This document shows positions 37,201-47,953 of a stretch of 64,000 nt of DNA, in pieces. The stretch spans positions 21,716,170 to 21,780,169 of the forward strand of contig OZ038399.1 of assembly GCA_964036045.1 (NCBI GenBank), read 5' to 3'. The notes under the pieces were generated by a model. That model was not told where the DNA came from and searched no databases. It saw nothing but the letters and a program-made list of their open reading frames with translations. The stretch is from Eutreptiella sp. 'Long Island Sound 2002'. Taxonomy: Eukaryota; Euglenozoa; Euglenophyceae; Eutreptiales; Eutreptiaceae. Both the position numbers and the translations under genes were made by a program. Numbering within the stretch: the first letter of the stretch is position 1; every line of letters begins with the position of its first letter.

Positions 37201-37592
37201 CCAGCCCCCCACGTTTCCCGCGTTGGTCACTTGACTGCGACGAACTCAAGGCAACATTCGGCAGTGATCCGGTGAGCGATGACTGTATGCCTGTGTTCCG
37301 GGGGTACATGATAACTACGTATCCGGCGCTTCATTCCCCCGCGTTTCAAAGATCCGATACCCAAGTTGACGTTCGTGTGGGAGGTGGTCCCCCATTCATC
37401 ACATGCATCGCGGGGGCTGTGCTTCATTGATTAGACGTTGGTTTTCCCCACGAAGGATGGTGCGAAATCGGGGGGACTGTCAACGGAGGGCGGTTGGCGT
37501 TTGCCCATATCACCACACGGCATCAACTGTGGGGGCCCGACCCACGTCTTTTCCTCAACAACTCAGCCCCCCCCCCCCCCCCCCCAGCCACC

Positions 37593-37895
37593 AAAAGCCC
37601 CTGTCCGGAAAATGGTCCTGCCAATGCACACGCCAGCGCGCACAAGTCAGTGCCGGAGTCCGCAACCCCCGCATGGACTCGGAGTGTGCATCTGGATGCA
37701 CCTGTTCAACGGCACGGGCAACAGCCCCGTCTCCGGGACGGCCGACCCCCGGAGTAGTCAAACAGGACAAGTCATCCGGGGGCTCTGTTGACACAACCAA
37801 AACACGTTCGGACCCACAGAGGGTCAGAATGTGCAAGGGCAAGAGGCCAATAGGCGCCGCCGAAGGCAACCAAACCAAAACCATGGCCTCTTGCT
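37593..37895 (+). repeat. Dispersed repeat R5, copy 3
   Basis: Near full-length match to 25795-26100, ending at a C18 run (37899-37916). Confidence 0.8.
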
Positions 37896-37984
37896 GAACC
37901 CCCCCCCCCCCCCCCCGCCGCCCCACCGTGTCCTACGGTCTTGCTACGCGGCTCCGCCGTGTGACACTTGAGGTACTGCTGGAC

Positions 37985-38040
37985 TGCCAGAGTGATTCCG
38001 GAGGGCGACGACTGTCGCCGTTCTATGGCCAACCTACGGT
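37985..38040 (+). repeat. Dispersed repeat family 'GGAGGGTGATGACC', copy 2
   Basis: Shares AGTGATTCCGGAGGGCGACG and TTCTATGGCCAA with 5705-5783 and 60949-61075. Confidence 0.7.
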
Positions 38041-38239
38041 TTTGGGTCGCTGACCTCAGGGGGATGACTCATGGGGGTTCAGAGGGCTCTAAGACATCGT
38101 CAGGGGATGAGTCCTCGTGTGAGCCTGTCAGTGATGGGCTTTCGACGGATCTTCGTGACTGGGCCAGGGAGGGGTCGCAGCAGATGGGAGTGCCCGAGTG
38201 TGGTTGGGAAACTGACCACAGGACGGACATCAGCGGGAG

Positions 38240-38850
38240 CGTTAGCGCGCCGGGCATCGTTTTTGACCCGTGCCCCACCGGTGACCTTTTAGGGGGTGCA
38301 CATTCGGGATATGGTATATTTGGATTCTCACCCAGTTTCACCAATTTTCTTCCATTTTTTGCTCGTTTCCACCACATCCACTCCTTACTAGGTTGATTTC
38401 TCCCCACCATGGGAACCCCAAGAAAGCAGGGGTAGTGTAGCCATATTGATTTCTCCCCACCATGGGGACCCTGAGAAGGCAGGGGTGATGTAGCGAATAC
38501 TGAGTTTGCGCTTCGCTCTTGTGACGTGAAGCAGAAACGCCGTCCCTACCACTTGCGGCTTGGGGACTCATTACCATAGCGAAATCTATGGGAAAGGTAA
38601 AGGCGAAGTAATGTTTATTAAGTACAATACAAATGACATTTGGAGTTGTTGAATTCACAGCTATTGTCTAATTATGCAACGTGCTTTGTAGGGAAGGTGC
38701 GCAGTCCATCATGGTCTCTTTGGGGGGCCTTCTCCATCAGAGGGTAACTCTCGGGCTGAAGTCTGGATAGTTAATAGAAAGGTAGCGCGCCGGGCGCACG
38801 CCGAGTGCGCGCCGGGCAAACATTCCCCCTCAGTGACTCCAGGAAGGGGA
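38240..38850 (+). repeat. Dispersed repeat R7, copy 1
   Basis: Several blocks match 62560-62935 in the same order: GCGTTAGCGCGCCGGGCATC near the start, TTATGCAACGTGCTTTG in the middle and GCGCGCCGGGCAAACATTCC at the end. The internal spacing differs. It includes two tandem 53-base units (38393-38445, 38446-38498) containing TTTCTCCCCACCATGG. Confidence 0.7.
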
Positions 38851-38986
38851 GGGGCGGGGGGGCAATCAAGAGTACCTTTGGCACATGCTAGAAGACCCAA
38901 TCTTGATCTAGCCTAGAACGCTCTAGCTAGAACATTCTAGCCTAGAATGGTTGTAGCCTAGAACACAGATCGTTCTAGCCTGGAGT

Positions 38987-39330
38987 TGAAACTAGACCGG
39001 GTGGTCAGGAGCAGAGGTCGCAGTGGCATGGGCAGCAACATTGCTTGGCACAGAAGACATAACGATAGTGTTGACTGAATAGTATCCTGCAAACAGATAT
39101 GGTACACATAGCCAATGAAATACCTGATATGCACATATGAGAAATCCACCCTATCATCCACTAATTGATATAACTACTAAACATCCAAGATTGCCTTATC
39201 TATCCCACATCCTATGTTCCTAACAAGGAAATGGAATATGATATACCCTATCCCACATATATCCCATATATAGGGCCAAATAATGCTCCCTTAGGGGTAA
39301 AATGCCAGGGTAGGGTTGTGACCTGCTTCA
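38987..39330 (-). repeat. 3' LTR of the Ty3/gypsy element
   Basis: 344 bp copy matching 53527-53870, preceded by the GAGT target duplication at 38983-38986. Confidence 0.96.
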
Positions 39331-39341
39331 CCCCCCCACTT
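39331..39341 (-). promoter_or_regulatory. Polypurine tract of the LTR element
   Basis: On the element strand AAGTGGGGGGG directly precedes the 3' LTR. It is short and interrupted by T, so the plus-strand priming role is inferred from position. Confidence 0.6.
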
Positions 39342-41990
39342 AAAACGACTGCCACGGGCAGGAAGTACATGCCCAAGAGGAACGTAGCAGTCACAAACAG
39401 CAGCAAATCACAGGTTAGCAGATTCCGTCCCACAGGGATTTGAACCTACGCAGGCAATCTCGGAGCCGGTCGCACGGCCACTGAAGTAGCTCCGATCGGT
39501 GGGAATCGAACCACCGCTGGAATACAGAAATCGACGAACGGTATCCCGCAGGTCCCGCAATAAGTAGTAGGCGAAATCGCGAGCTGTTGCGCGTAGAGTC
39601 TGGTCCCTGCCTGTCGCATGAGGCATGTGGGGTCCAGCAGGTAAGGGCAGGTAGTTTTTCAAAGAATTAAAACTAAAGGCAAAGTGAAATCACACTTTTA
39701 AACAAAACTGAAGGTAATGGTACATGCGAAGCGGTGCGACGCGAAAGTGCAAAAATTTCACTTTTTGAAAAAAACTGCCAGGAGAATTGACGGGAGTGTC
39801 AAACAGCAACGTAGGACTGTGCCTGCACAAGGGAGCACGAGGGATAAAAGAGATAGAGGCCAGGGAAACATTCACAAGGGACACAACAAAACTTGATGGC
39901 CTTCGGCCAGGGGACTGTTACCACGGGGGGCTAACGGTCCTGTCTCGCAGTGCAACGCGGGGCAACCGTGGTAACAGTCCTTACAGCCACCACAGCCCTT
40001 TTTTCACACTTTGGAACAGTGAACACCGTGATCTTGCCATATTGTTGCCTTGCGATGCATCACCGTCTTGTGCCTGCCTCTGTCTTGTGCATGCTTAGGC
40101 CCACTAATAAACACGGCCACGATGGCCCCACAGTGCGCGCGGTAGCTCACTAAGTAGAGGAAAGAGGTCACGATGGCCTCAGGGTAAATGATCGACGATC
40201 ATTTAGGCACAAACCAAAACACGGGTACGATGCCCACACCTTGCACCCACGTGCTTTAGATCGTTTATGAGGGCTTGATGTGCTTGATGTTCTTGATGTG
40301 CTTGCCCGTAACGCTTGTAGTAATGAGTGAGCTCTTGCTTGTAAGATGTAAACTTGCTTGATTACTTGCTTGTAAAAGGCCGAGACAAGGCCTAGCCAAA
40401 GGCCCACTTGTCAAACAGACCAGACACCAAAGAAAGATGATCGTGTGGAACGGACCAGGATGAATGAACCAGTCACGGTTGTGACTGTACGATACGGGCA
40501 CGGCTCAGCCAAGGGTCGTGTCCGTGTGGATGTCTAACTTAGCATGTGTGTCACACGTGATGCACCACATAGAGGGTAAAGGAGGAGGTACGGAGATGGG
40601 ATGAGGGTGTGAGTAGACACACTTAAATAGACAAACCTCATAACCATGTAATAATAACCTGACCTCACTGCTAACCCCTCACCTAGGAGCCATACTACGT
40701 ATATATATCATATATACACATAATAGAGCGATGCACACCGACAAACACAAGACACACTTGTGCGCGGACACCCATTGGCAGGGCCCGGGGGCACACACTC
40801 GCCCGGAGGGCATCACAGAGTGTGGGTCTCGCGGTGGCGGCCTTGGGGCACGTGATGGGGGCACTCCACACATACGGCACGTGCAAGATCTTCCACAAAC
40901 TACTCACGTACACACAACAAACAGTAAGCATATCCACAATAGAACACGTGTATAGATACGCCACCTTGTTGCTTGGTGTTCGTGTGTGTCTTGGGGGCGT
41001 GCGTATAAACACTTAGGTTAGCTTGCGTGTTACCTTTGTCGGTGGGTGTGCCACCGGCGGGCCGTAGCGCAGGGGGTCACCTCCACGTTGCAAATTGGGG
41101 AGGTCGCCCGTACGGTCCCGCTGGTGTATCAGCCCACCCTGCTCCCCGGGGGCACGATGACACGCCCCGAAGGAGTTTTACTCCCCCAACCCCTCTACAC
41201 CGTGTATGACGGTTCATGTTTACACCTCCGTGTGTAAACTTGGGCCGGTGTACACGGCTACAAAACCCCAAAGGTAGGTGTCAACCTAGGTCTTGCTTGT
41301 TCGGGGGGCGGGTGATAACCAACGTAATAGGCAACCATATAATCCCGTAACTAAATTAATGGCATGCGCACACACACGCTACCATTGGCCACGGGCACAC
41401 CCGGTTTTGGTGTGTCTCGGACAGAGAGACTCGTGTGTGTTGTGGAAATCCAAGTCCACGCACGGGTCTCTATAAAGAAAAATGCCACGCCCATATCCCA
41501 ACCCGTTTGGTTGGGTGTTGGGATAGAGGACCCCTCGGGTGTTGTGGAAATCCAAGTCCACTCGTGGGGAACTCTAGAGAAAACATTAATATACATATTC
41601 TCTCATAAACATATGCATGTGCACACTCGCCCTTTTCATCATATTGTTTGTTCCCTCTCGTTGCAGGCAGGAATTCCCCCGCAAAATTCATCAAGGACAT
41701 GAAGAGCACACCCAGCCAGCATGCGGCCCCATGCAATGGCAATGGAGGGTACCCACTCCCAACCCGGGCACGCATAGCGACCGGGGACAAATACCCAGGC
41801 GGCGGAGACGGCCCAAATCCGCAACGCCACTCTTTGCCTTTGAAGACCCCACCCACTCATAGAGTGACGGGGCAAAGGCACCCATTGCAATTCATATTAG
41901 AATACTTGTATTGTAGAGGACGACCCCTCCCTCTAGGCTTAAGTCCTCGCCGTATGTAGTGGCAATTTTGCACGCCACGAAATTTTTTCC
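39342..41990. other. Distal 3' region of the LTR element, non-coding
   Basis: About 2.6 kb between the polypurine tract and the RT-like gene. Two related segments near 41430-41462 and 41537-41569 share GTTGTGGAAATCCAAGTCCA. Two B-box-like motifs (GGTTCAAATCC and GGTTCGATTCC on the - strand) sit at about 39428-39515, but no tRNA fold is possible. No ORF is convincing. Confidence 0.6.
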
Positions 41991-42022
41991 ACGTAATGTG
42001 AGCCACACGAGTACTTCGTACC

Positions 42023-43472
42023 TTGTATACCTACCCTCGTGTGGACAAGGGCAAATCGGTGGAAAACCATCACGCCCAACACAAAAAGGGAAAATGGGTT
42101 GTACCCGCCAACCCAACGAAAACGGCTACCCAACTCGCTACCCAACTCGCTACCCAACTAAAACGGCGTGTCCTCCCGGACCCAGACCAAATGCCCCCAA
42201 TCCCTGCTCCCCTAACTCTGCAACCGGATTCGATATTTTTTCGTTATGTCGCTGACGTACCCCCGCCACCGCCGCTCTATTCCTACCCGTCTACAAAGCT
42301 CCCTGAACCTAAGTGCCCGCTGGGTGTTCCTGATGTGCTGCCGGTGCGAAAATACAAGTCTAAGGAGTTTGAGAACCCACCAGTTGTGAAGTTTCGAGAA
42401 ATTGTCCGCCACGCCGCCTCACCAGTGAAAATCACAGCCAAACTCGTCAGCAGGTCACTCACGGTACTATGGAAGGAGGCCGTTGTGCATTGCCCCGCGT
42501 TCGAGTTTGTTGGTTTGGAAAGTTTCGTTGACCAGGTTCGCGCGTGGCGCAAAAAAGGCTACAGGGGCACGCCTACAGAACTCGATCTGGTGGAAATGTT
42601 CCCGAACGTGCCACGCGAAGACATTCCTGTCGCGGTGCAATTTTACTATGAGCAGGTGACTACAGCACGCCATCTCACAACACCATTTTTTAACATTCAT
42701 AAACATGGGCTTCGCACGCTGGATTTTCTGGGGACCAAGAGCCGTGACAGTAATTTCTTCTCCTTCTCCCTGTCAGATATCCTGGCGTATACCGAGTTCG
42801 AGCTGACGTTCAATGATGCATTTGTTTTTTACTCTAGCATTTTCAGACAGACCACAAGAAACCGCTATAGGCGGTAGCCTCTCTGCCCAGTTTGCGAGCC
42901 TGGTGGTCATGTACCGTGAACGTGCGCTCCACGATGATGCTTTTTTCAGTGATATACCACTGTGTCGGTACCGGGATAATTACGGCACGCTGTCACAGGG
43001 TGCACAGTTTCTGGAGCAACTGTGTGAAAAATTGTCTCTGGCATTGAGCATGAAAATCACTGTCGAGTCCCAAGGGTCGGAAATTCCATTCCTGGGCTGC
43101 ACACTCGCTATCAATACCGCAGGCCTGCCTACCACTCGTGTGAAGCCACCCACCCTCACGTCACAACCAGGGGATTCTACTCCGTCCACGCTCCAGCGAT
43201 GGGTCCACGCCTCCAGCCCTAATGCACGGTCTACCCTGCGTTCTTCAGCACCTAACATGTTCCGGGGGTGCCTCAAATATTCTTTTGATCGTCAGGACAT
43301 TCTAATTAATTTCCTCCGATATACTGCACCCTTGCGTTTGTGCTACCCCCCATCATGGTGGCGCCCCTTGTTCCTGAAACGAGCCGATGATATGGGTGTA
43401 CTTGACCTGCTACAAGCTGCGTTAGTAGTGCCACTCCCTTCCCTGAAATCGTCCTCAGTGAACTCCCGGTGA
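42023..43472 (+). pseudogene. Reverse-transcriptase-like gene inside the LTR element, opposite strand, frameshifted
   Basis: Two overlapping frames (42023-42877 and 42813-43472) make one RT-like protein, broken near 42853. Motifs in order: ELDLVEMFPNVPRED (RT motif A, with Asp), FFNIHKHGLRTLDFLG, AIGGSLSAQFASLVVMYRE (motif B region, straddling the frameshift), LCRYRDNYGT at the motif C position, EIPFLGCTL and TTRVKPP. The order and the FLG...L-TR-KP block recall Penelope-like and related RTs, but motif C reads RDN instead of x-DD. The N-terminus is Pro-rich and may extend upstream. Direct repeats of 46/45 bp flank it. The RT call is firm in outline; the family is not identified. Confidence 0.65.
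42075..42120 (+). repeat. Direct repeat, left copy, flanking the RT-like gene
   Basis: 46 bases including GGGAAAATGGGTTGTACCCG and CCAACCCAACGAA. The other copy is 43882-43926 (45 bases), differing by one A in an A run and one C. Confidence 0.9.
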
Positions 43473-43881
43473 CACACACGCGTCTGTGCCTATGACACCT
43501 CTCAGTGTGCCTGCCTGCCCCACATTCCACGGGACATTTTTCCTGTGCTTGGATTTATGGTTGAATTTGTGAGCGAGTGTATCCATCGTTTAGCTCAGGT
43601 CCCTACAAATGCCCGACACCAGCCACAGCATTGTTTACAGCATGAGGTGTACGGATGGCCTAAAGGAAGCCCCATGTGATGCCCAGGTCGGTACCGAACA
43701 TTACAGGAAACCAAGCCGAACCAGAGCTGCACTCTTGCCTGCCCTCTCTTGCAGAGAACCGTTGTGACGGTTGCGGTTTTGTTTTTCTCCTTGCCTGTGC
43801 CCGTGCCAGCCCTGCTCTGAGGATTCCAGCCCCCGCCCGACGACGCACTTGAGGATTCAACCCCCAAAATATTAATTTCGA

Positions 43882-43926
43882 CCCAACACAAAAGGGAAAA
43901 TGGGTTGTACCCGCCAACCCAACGAA
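43882..43926 (+). repeat. Direct repeat, right copy, flanking the RT-like gene
   Basis: Matches 42075-42120. Together they bracket about 1.76 kb containing the RT-like frames, as terminal or split repeats of a small retroelement would. Confidence 0.9.
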
Positions 43927-44475
43927 GTTTTCAAGCCTTCGCCATTTTGAGCAAATGATTTAGCTCGTTGGCTTGGGTCACGGGTCAGGGACGGTCGTGG
44001 GGTCGTGGTTTCGGTACGGGGCGGCACTCCGAAACCTTGCAAACACCACCATGCGCACGACCCGGTAGAGTCTTCGGGAAGTGCTTGCCACGTTGTTAGC
44101 ACCCTTGACGGGGGGCGTCATCGTGGGCAGGACTTGTGGCGGTAGTCCTGGTGGTGGTAGGAGTGCTCCAGTAAGACCCAAGGATAGGGGTTTGAATGGC
44201 ATTAAGACCCCCGAAAGAACACGTCCCACTTCCGCCCCAGGCTATATGCCACGCCACCCCACCCCAAGGACTCTCAAGCCTTTAGCGGTGAGAGAGGTAG
44301 ACGGTGGGGTAAACCTGCGGTACCCACCGCCCTGCTCCGGTGGGGATTTTTGTAACCGAGGAGCGCGCCGTGCATGCACATCTTCTTTCCTGTCTCCCAC
44401 CGCTTCTCGCTCTCTCCTCCCTTCCCCAAACAATAATATATCCATATTGGTTAGGGTTTTCTTTTCGTGGCACGC
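43927..44475. other. Spacer between the RT-like gene and the integrase stop
   Basis: Unique sequence inside the LTR element, rich in GTGG/GGTGG near 44130-44160. No gene recognised. Confidence 0.6.
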
Positions 44476-45336
44476 TCATGAGAGCGGTCCACCAAGGTGG
44501 GCAAGGATGTCAACGGCTTGGGTGAGATTCTGTTTCTGCAAGTAATCTCTCCAAACTTTGTTGTAGGATGGTAAGAAGGTTTCAACGGGTTCCTCGGTAT
44601 CCCAATCTTTGGTATAACCCTCCCACCGCACCTTGAAGAGAAGTCTCTTGCGGTAAGTACGGTGACTTAATATTTTCTTGACATTATAGGTGTCCTCCTC
44701 AAACTGGGAGGGCACTCTAGCAACCTCCTCCGTGTAATTTAGAGGCACGGGGGAGCGAGGGGAGTTGACCGTTTTCATTAAACAATCAACGTGGACGTCA
44801 ACTAACCTCCGTTGGTCCACTTGAATAACATAGAGGTCGTGTGCCTTCTTGGCCACAACCTCATAGGGCCCATCCCAATAGGGACAAGTCTTATCGCCAA
44901 GATTTTTGCGTTGGCGACGGACCCATACGCGGTCCCCTTTTGAGAAATTGGGGGACATCCTCCTACTCTTATTATACTTACGACCCATTGTCTCTTGCAC
45001 TTGAATCATAGCCCTCCGTGCAAGAGCAATAAGCTCCTCACGCCGTTGGAAGTAGTGAGCGGCGTCTTGGGCCACCCCCTTAGGCTCAGCAAGAGGAGGC
45101 CCCTTAGTACGGTTGTGTTTACCAAACACAATCTCGTTAGGTGTATAACCTGAAGGACCTGTAGTCTCATGCCACGCTCGTACAACGGCGGGCAAAACCT
45201 CTACCCAATTAGCCTTTTTTCCTTTTTTCCTCAAGGTAAGGGCTTTAGCAACGGCACGCCTTAGCTGCTTGCCAGTATTTTCGGCCTTGCCATATTTTGT
45301 GCCTACCCGCGAGACACATAGTCGAGCGGGCACCAA
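44476..45336 (-). CDS. Integrase C-terminal part with chromodomain (frameshifted from pol)
   Basis: Continues the integrase: GTKYGKAENTGKQLRRA supplies the third acidic residue in the position of the usual DGQ-E-N, then WVEVLPAVVRAWHETTGPSG and YTPNEIVFGK. A DNA-binding segment follows (FSKGDRVWVRRQRKNLGDK, YWDGPYEVV). The last 60 residues are a chromodomain, YNVKKILSHR followed by LLFKVRWEGYTKDWDTEEPV, which in chromoviruses steers integration to chromatin marks. It is +1 to pol, consistent with one extra base. Confidence 0.93.
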   Translation of the reverse strand: MVPARLCVSRVGTKYGKAENTGKQLRRAVAKALTLRKKGKKANWVEVLPAVVRAWHETTGPSGYTPNEIVFGKHNRTKGPPLAEPKGVAQDAAHYFQRREELIALARRAMIQVQETMGRKYNKSRRMSPNFSKGDRVWVRRQRKNLGDKTCPYWDGPYEVVAKKAHDLYVIQVDQRRLVDVHVDCLMKTVNSPRSPVPLNYTEEVARVPSQFEEDTYNVKKILSHRTYRKRLLFKVRWEGYTKDWDTEEPVETFLPSYNKVWRDYLQKQNLTQAVDILAHLGGPLS

Positions 45337-47953
45337 TCTTAGAACAAAGGGTTTGGAAATATTGGCTCACAAATTGTGGCCCACGGTCGGAGCATATTTC
45401 ACGAGGGGCTCCGAACCTATCCACCCAGCGCTCCATTACCAAATGGGCCGCTCTTCTCCCCGTTAGCCCTTCATCCTTGTCTTCATGACGGGGTTTAGGA
45501 ATAGGGATCGCGATGAGGTAGCCGGAAAGCCGACATACACATAGGAGCATTCGGTCATACACCTCTCCATCGTGGGAGGTGGAAGGGTAGTGAAACACAT
45601 CAAGCGCTATGGAGTCCATGGGCTCCATAGGTATAGGCATAGGGGTCATGTACCCTTGCTTGCGCTTGGTGTCATGCGTGTGAATGGCACATGAGGGACA
45701 CGTTTGACATTGCAGTTCCACTGCTTTGTACAACCCCTCACCTTCCACGCCATGGTTAATTTCCTTCCAGTGTTTTTCCACACTGGAGGTAGTTAAGTGA
45801 AGTGCATCATGGTATTCGGCCACTAAACGATGCACTAGCGGCGTAGGAACACACCACCGTCCATTACGGACGAGCTTGTTATCCACCAACCTCACTCCAT
45901 CTTGGAAGCTCCCATTCAAGGCATCTTTCCACATTTTTTTGTAGCGTTGACAATTTGGGTAGTGTTTAGCCCAATTTATCTCAAAAACATTGGGAGCATC
46001 CTCCCCATGTATAGGAGTTGCCTTCTTGTGGGACTTCCAAGATTTTTTTATCTTGACAATTCGCTCCAGTCTCCGAAGCTTTCTCTTTTGCTTCGTCCCC
46101 CCCCCCACTGGAGGCGAAGCCAGAGGGGGTGGATCACACGCGGGTGCCCCTTGAGCCCGAGGCGCCGCTTTAGACCTAGTAACAACGGGCGCCACAACCG
46201 CCCTAAATACAAGGGGGCGGGCGAGAAGTTCCTCCTTCTCGGCCGCCATCATGTCCCGCACATCCCCGGCCGCTTGGGCCGTCCCATGTATGGACACATC
46301 ACCCAACGCCGGGTTAGCAGGGTAAGCCCAACGGGACAAGAAATCACCCACGGGGTTCACTGGCCCCGGAGTGTAAACCACATGGAGGTCGAATTTAGAG
46401 AACAATTCATGCCAACGTGCTTGGCGTGGAGAGGGACCCCCCACGGTTTTGAGGTCCTCCGTAGCCCAATTTTCAAGGCTACGGTGGTCCGTACGGACCT
46501 CCACGCGCTTGTTCCCCACCCAACCATGCCATTTTAAAAGCGCCGCCACTATGGCGTAGCATTCTTTCTCCCGAGGGCTCCAATTCAATTGGCTGCCTGA
46601 CAATTTGCGGGAGAAAAAGGCAAGGGGGCGCAGGGCACCATCGGGACCTTCCTGCTGTAGGGCCGCCCCCACCGCCCAATTACTAGCGTCCGGGGTGAGG
46701 ACAAAGTCCTTATCCCAATCGGCTAGTTGGAGGGGAACAATATCCGTAATAGCACGCTTGAGCTTCAAAAAGGCCTCGTTAGCCGAAGCATTCCATGTTA
46801 GGCCTATCTTTTTGCCATTCTTATGCTTAGGCAAATCCTTCAACATATTAATCAAAGGGGTAGCTATGGAGGCGTAGTTTTGGACATAGCCCGAATAATA
46901 GTTGGCGAGCCCCAAGAACCCCCGGAGCTCCCGAACATTATCCGGTTTGTCCCAACGCTCAAGCGCCAACATTTTCCCTGGCCGACGTGTGCCATTTTCC
47001 AACACATGGCCACAAAACTCAACCGAACGAACAAAGAAATCGGTTTTGCTAACCGAAGCAACCAACTCCTCTTTTCGTAGCCTATCCAACACGGCACGCA
47101 CGTCGCGGTCGTGGTTAGCCAATAGCTCCTCCTCCGTCGCACCGGAGGAACCAATAATAATATCATCAATATATACGTCCGCACAATCCAAACCCTGCAA
47201 AACATGGTCCATGACCCGTTGAAAAATAGCGGGCCCATTCTTGATACCCATAGGCATAACACGCCATTGGTATCGCTTACCCGCCAAATTCATGGCGGTC
47301 TTAGCCCGGGATTCAGGGTGAAGGGGAATTTGATGAAACCCTTTACTCAAGTCCACAATAGTGAAAATCTTGTGTTTGGATTGATTTTCCAACATGTTTT
47401 CTATGAGGGGGAGGGGGTGTGCGTCGGGCAAGGTAGCCTCATTAAGTTGGCGGTAGTCCACCACGAGGCGCCATTTTCCTTTCTCTTTCTTGGGCACAAC
47501 GAAACCGTTGGACGCCCATTCGGAGGCAGGGCACGGCTCAATCCAGCCACGAGCCAAAAAGTCCTCCACTATTTCTTGCTCCGCCGCGGCACGCTCCCCC
47601 ACCAACCGTATAGGTTTCACGGACTTGGGTTTGGCGTTCGGGTATAGGTCAAGTTTAGCAAACCCCAACCGCTCCGTACCACGGACCTTAGGGTGTTCCT
47701 GGCCCGGACGGAGACGAACCTCCCCACTAAAAACATCCCGCTCATAGTCCGCGAGGATGCGCCTCCTCATGAGCTCCACCTCCGGAGACACAATAGGCTC
47801 TTGGGTGGTGACAACGCCACCCACACGAGAAGCCGCCAACAATCGTGTGGCGCCTTTACGTTTTCGGTAACGCTTAACGGTAGTGGCCCTCCCACCCAAT
47901 AACTCTCGTTCAATTTTCGCAATGCGTGAACGCACGCATTCTTGTGCCTCCAA
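45245..47953 (-). CDS. pol: Pol: reverse transcriptase, RNase H and integrase (N-terminal part)
   Basis: 902 codons. RT: WRLVVDYRQLNEAT, FTIVDLSKGFHQIPL, then catalytic Y261-IDD. RNase H: LTPDASNWAVGAAL, REKECYAIVAAL and RTDHRSL. Integrase zinc domain: YHDALH with CQTCPSC. Catalytic core: SIALDVFHY and CSDRGPQFVSQYF carry the first two acidic residues. The frame then runs off into 20-odd unrelated residues and stops at 45245. The missing third acidic residue lies in the overlapping frame at 44476-45336, so this copy carries a frameshift near 45313 in a GGG. Confidence 0.96.
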   Translation of the reverse strand: MEAQECVRSRIAKIERELLGGRATTVKRYRKRKGATRLLAASRVGGVVTTQEPIVSPEVELMRRRILADYERDVFSGEVRLRPGQEHPKVRGTERLGFAKLDLYPNAKPKSVKPIRLVGERAAAEQEIVEDFLARGWIEPCPASEWASNGFVVPKKEKGKWRLVVDYRQLNEATLPDAHPLPLIENMLENQSKHKIFTIVDLSKGFHQIPLHPESRAKTAMNLAGKRYQWRVMPMGIKNGPAIFQRVMDHVLQGLDCADVYIDDIIIGSSGATEEELLANHDRDVRAVLDRLRKEELVASVSKTDFFVRSVEFCGHVLENGTRRPGKMLALERWDKPDNVRELRGFLGLANYYSGYVQNYASIATPLINMLKDLPKHKNGKKIGLTWNASANEAFLKLKRAITDIVPLQLADWDKDFVLTPDASNWAVGAALQQEGPDGALRPLAFFSRKLSGSQLNWSPREKECYAIVAALLKWHGWVGNKRVEVRTDHRSLENWATEDLKTVGGPSPRQARWHELFSKFDLHVVYTPGPVNPVGDFLSRWAYPANPALGDVSIHGTAQAAGDVRDMMAAEKEELLARPLVFRAVVAPVVTRSKAAPRAQGAPACDPPPLASPPVGGGTKQKRKLRRLERIVKIKKSWKSHKKATPIHGEDAPNVFEINWAKHYPNCQRYKKMWKDALNGSFQDGVRLVDNKLVRNGRWCVPTPLVHRLVAEYHDALHLTTSSVEKHWKEINHGVEGEGLYKAVELQCQTCPSCAIHTHDTKRKQGYMTPMPIPMEPMDSIALDVFHYPSTSHDGEVYDRMLLCVCRLSGYLIAIPIPKPRHEDKDEGLTGRRAAHLVMERWVDRFGAPREICSDRGPQFVSQYFQTLCSKIGARSTMCLAGRHKIWQGRKYWQAAKACRC

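Larger units (their letters stand above)
36526..38986. other. Repeat-rich region left of the LTR element
   Basis: Holds two R5 copies, one copy of the GGAGGG family, R7 copy 1, C runs of 19 (37567-37585) and 18 (37899-37916), a two-unit tandem repeat and a TCTAG-rich segment (38900-38985). No gene recognised. Confidence 0.7.

Noticed and set aside
39420-39530. Two B-box-like motifs suggesting tRNA genes on the minus strand
   Set aside because: The T stems do not pair, no acceptor stem or D arm can be formed, and the sequence lies inside the LTR element.
41041-41130. tRNA-like GTAGCGCAGGGGGT segment
   Set aside because: No matching anticodon or T arm in the next 70 bases.
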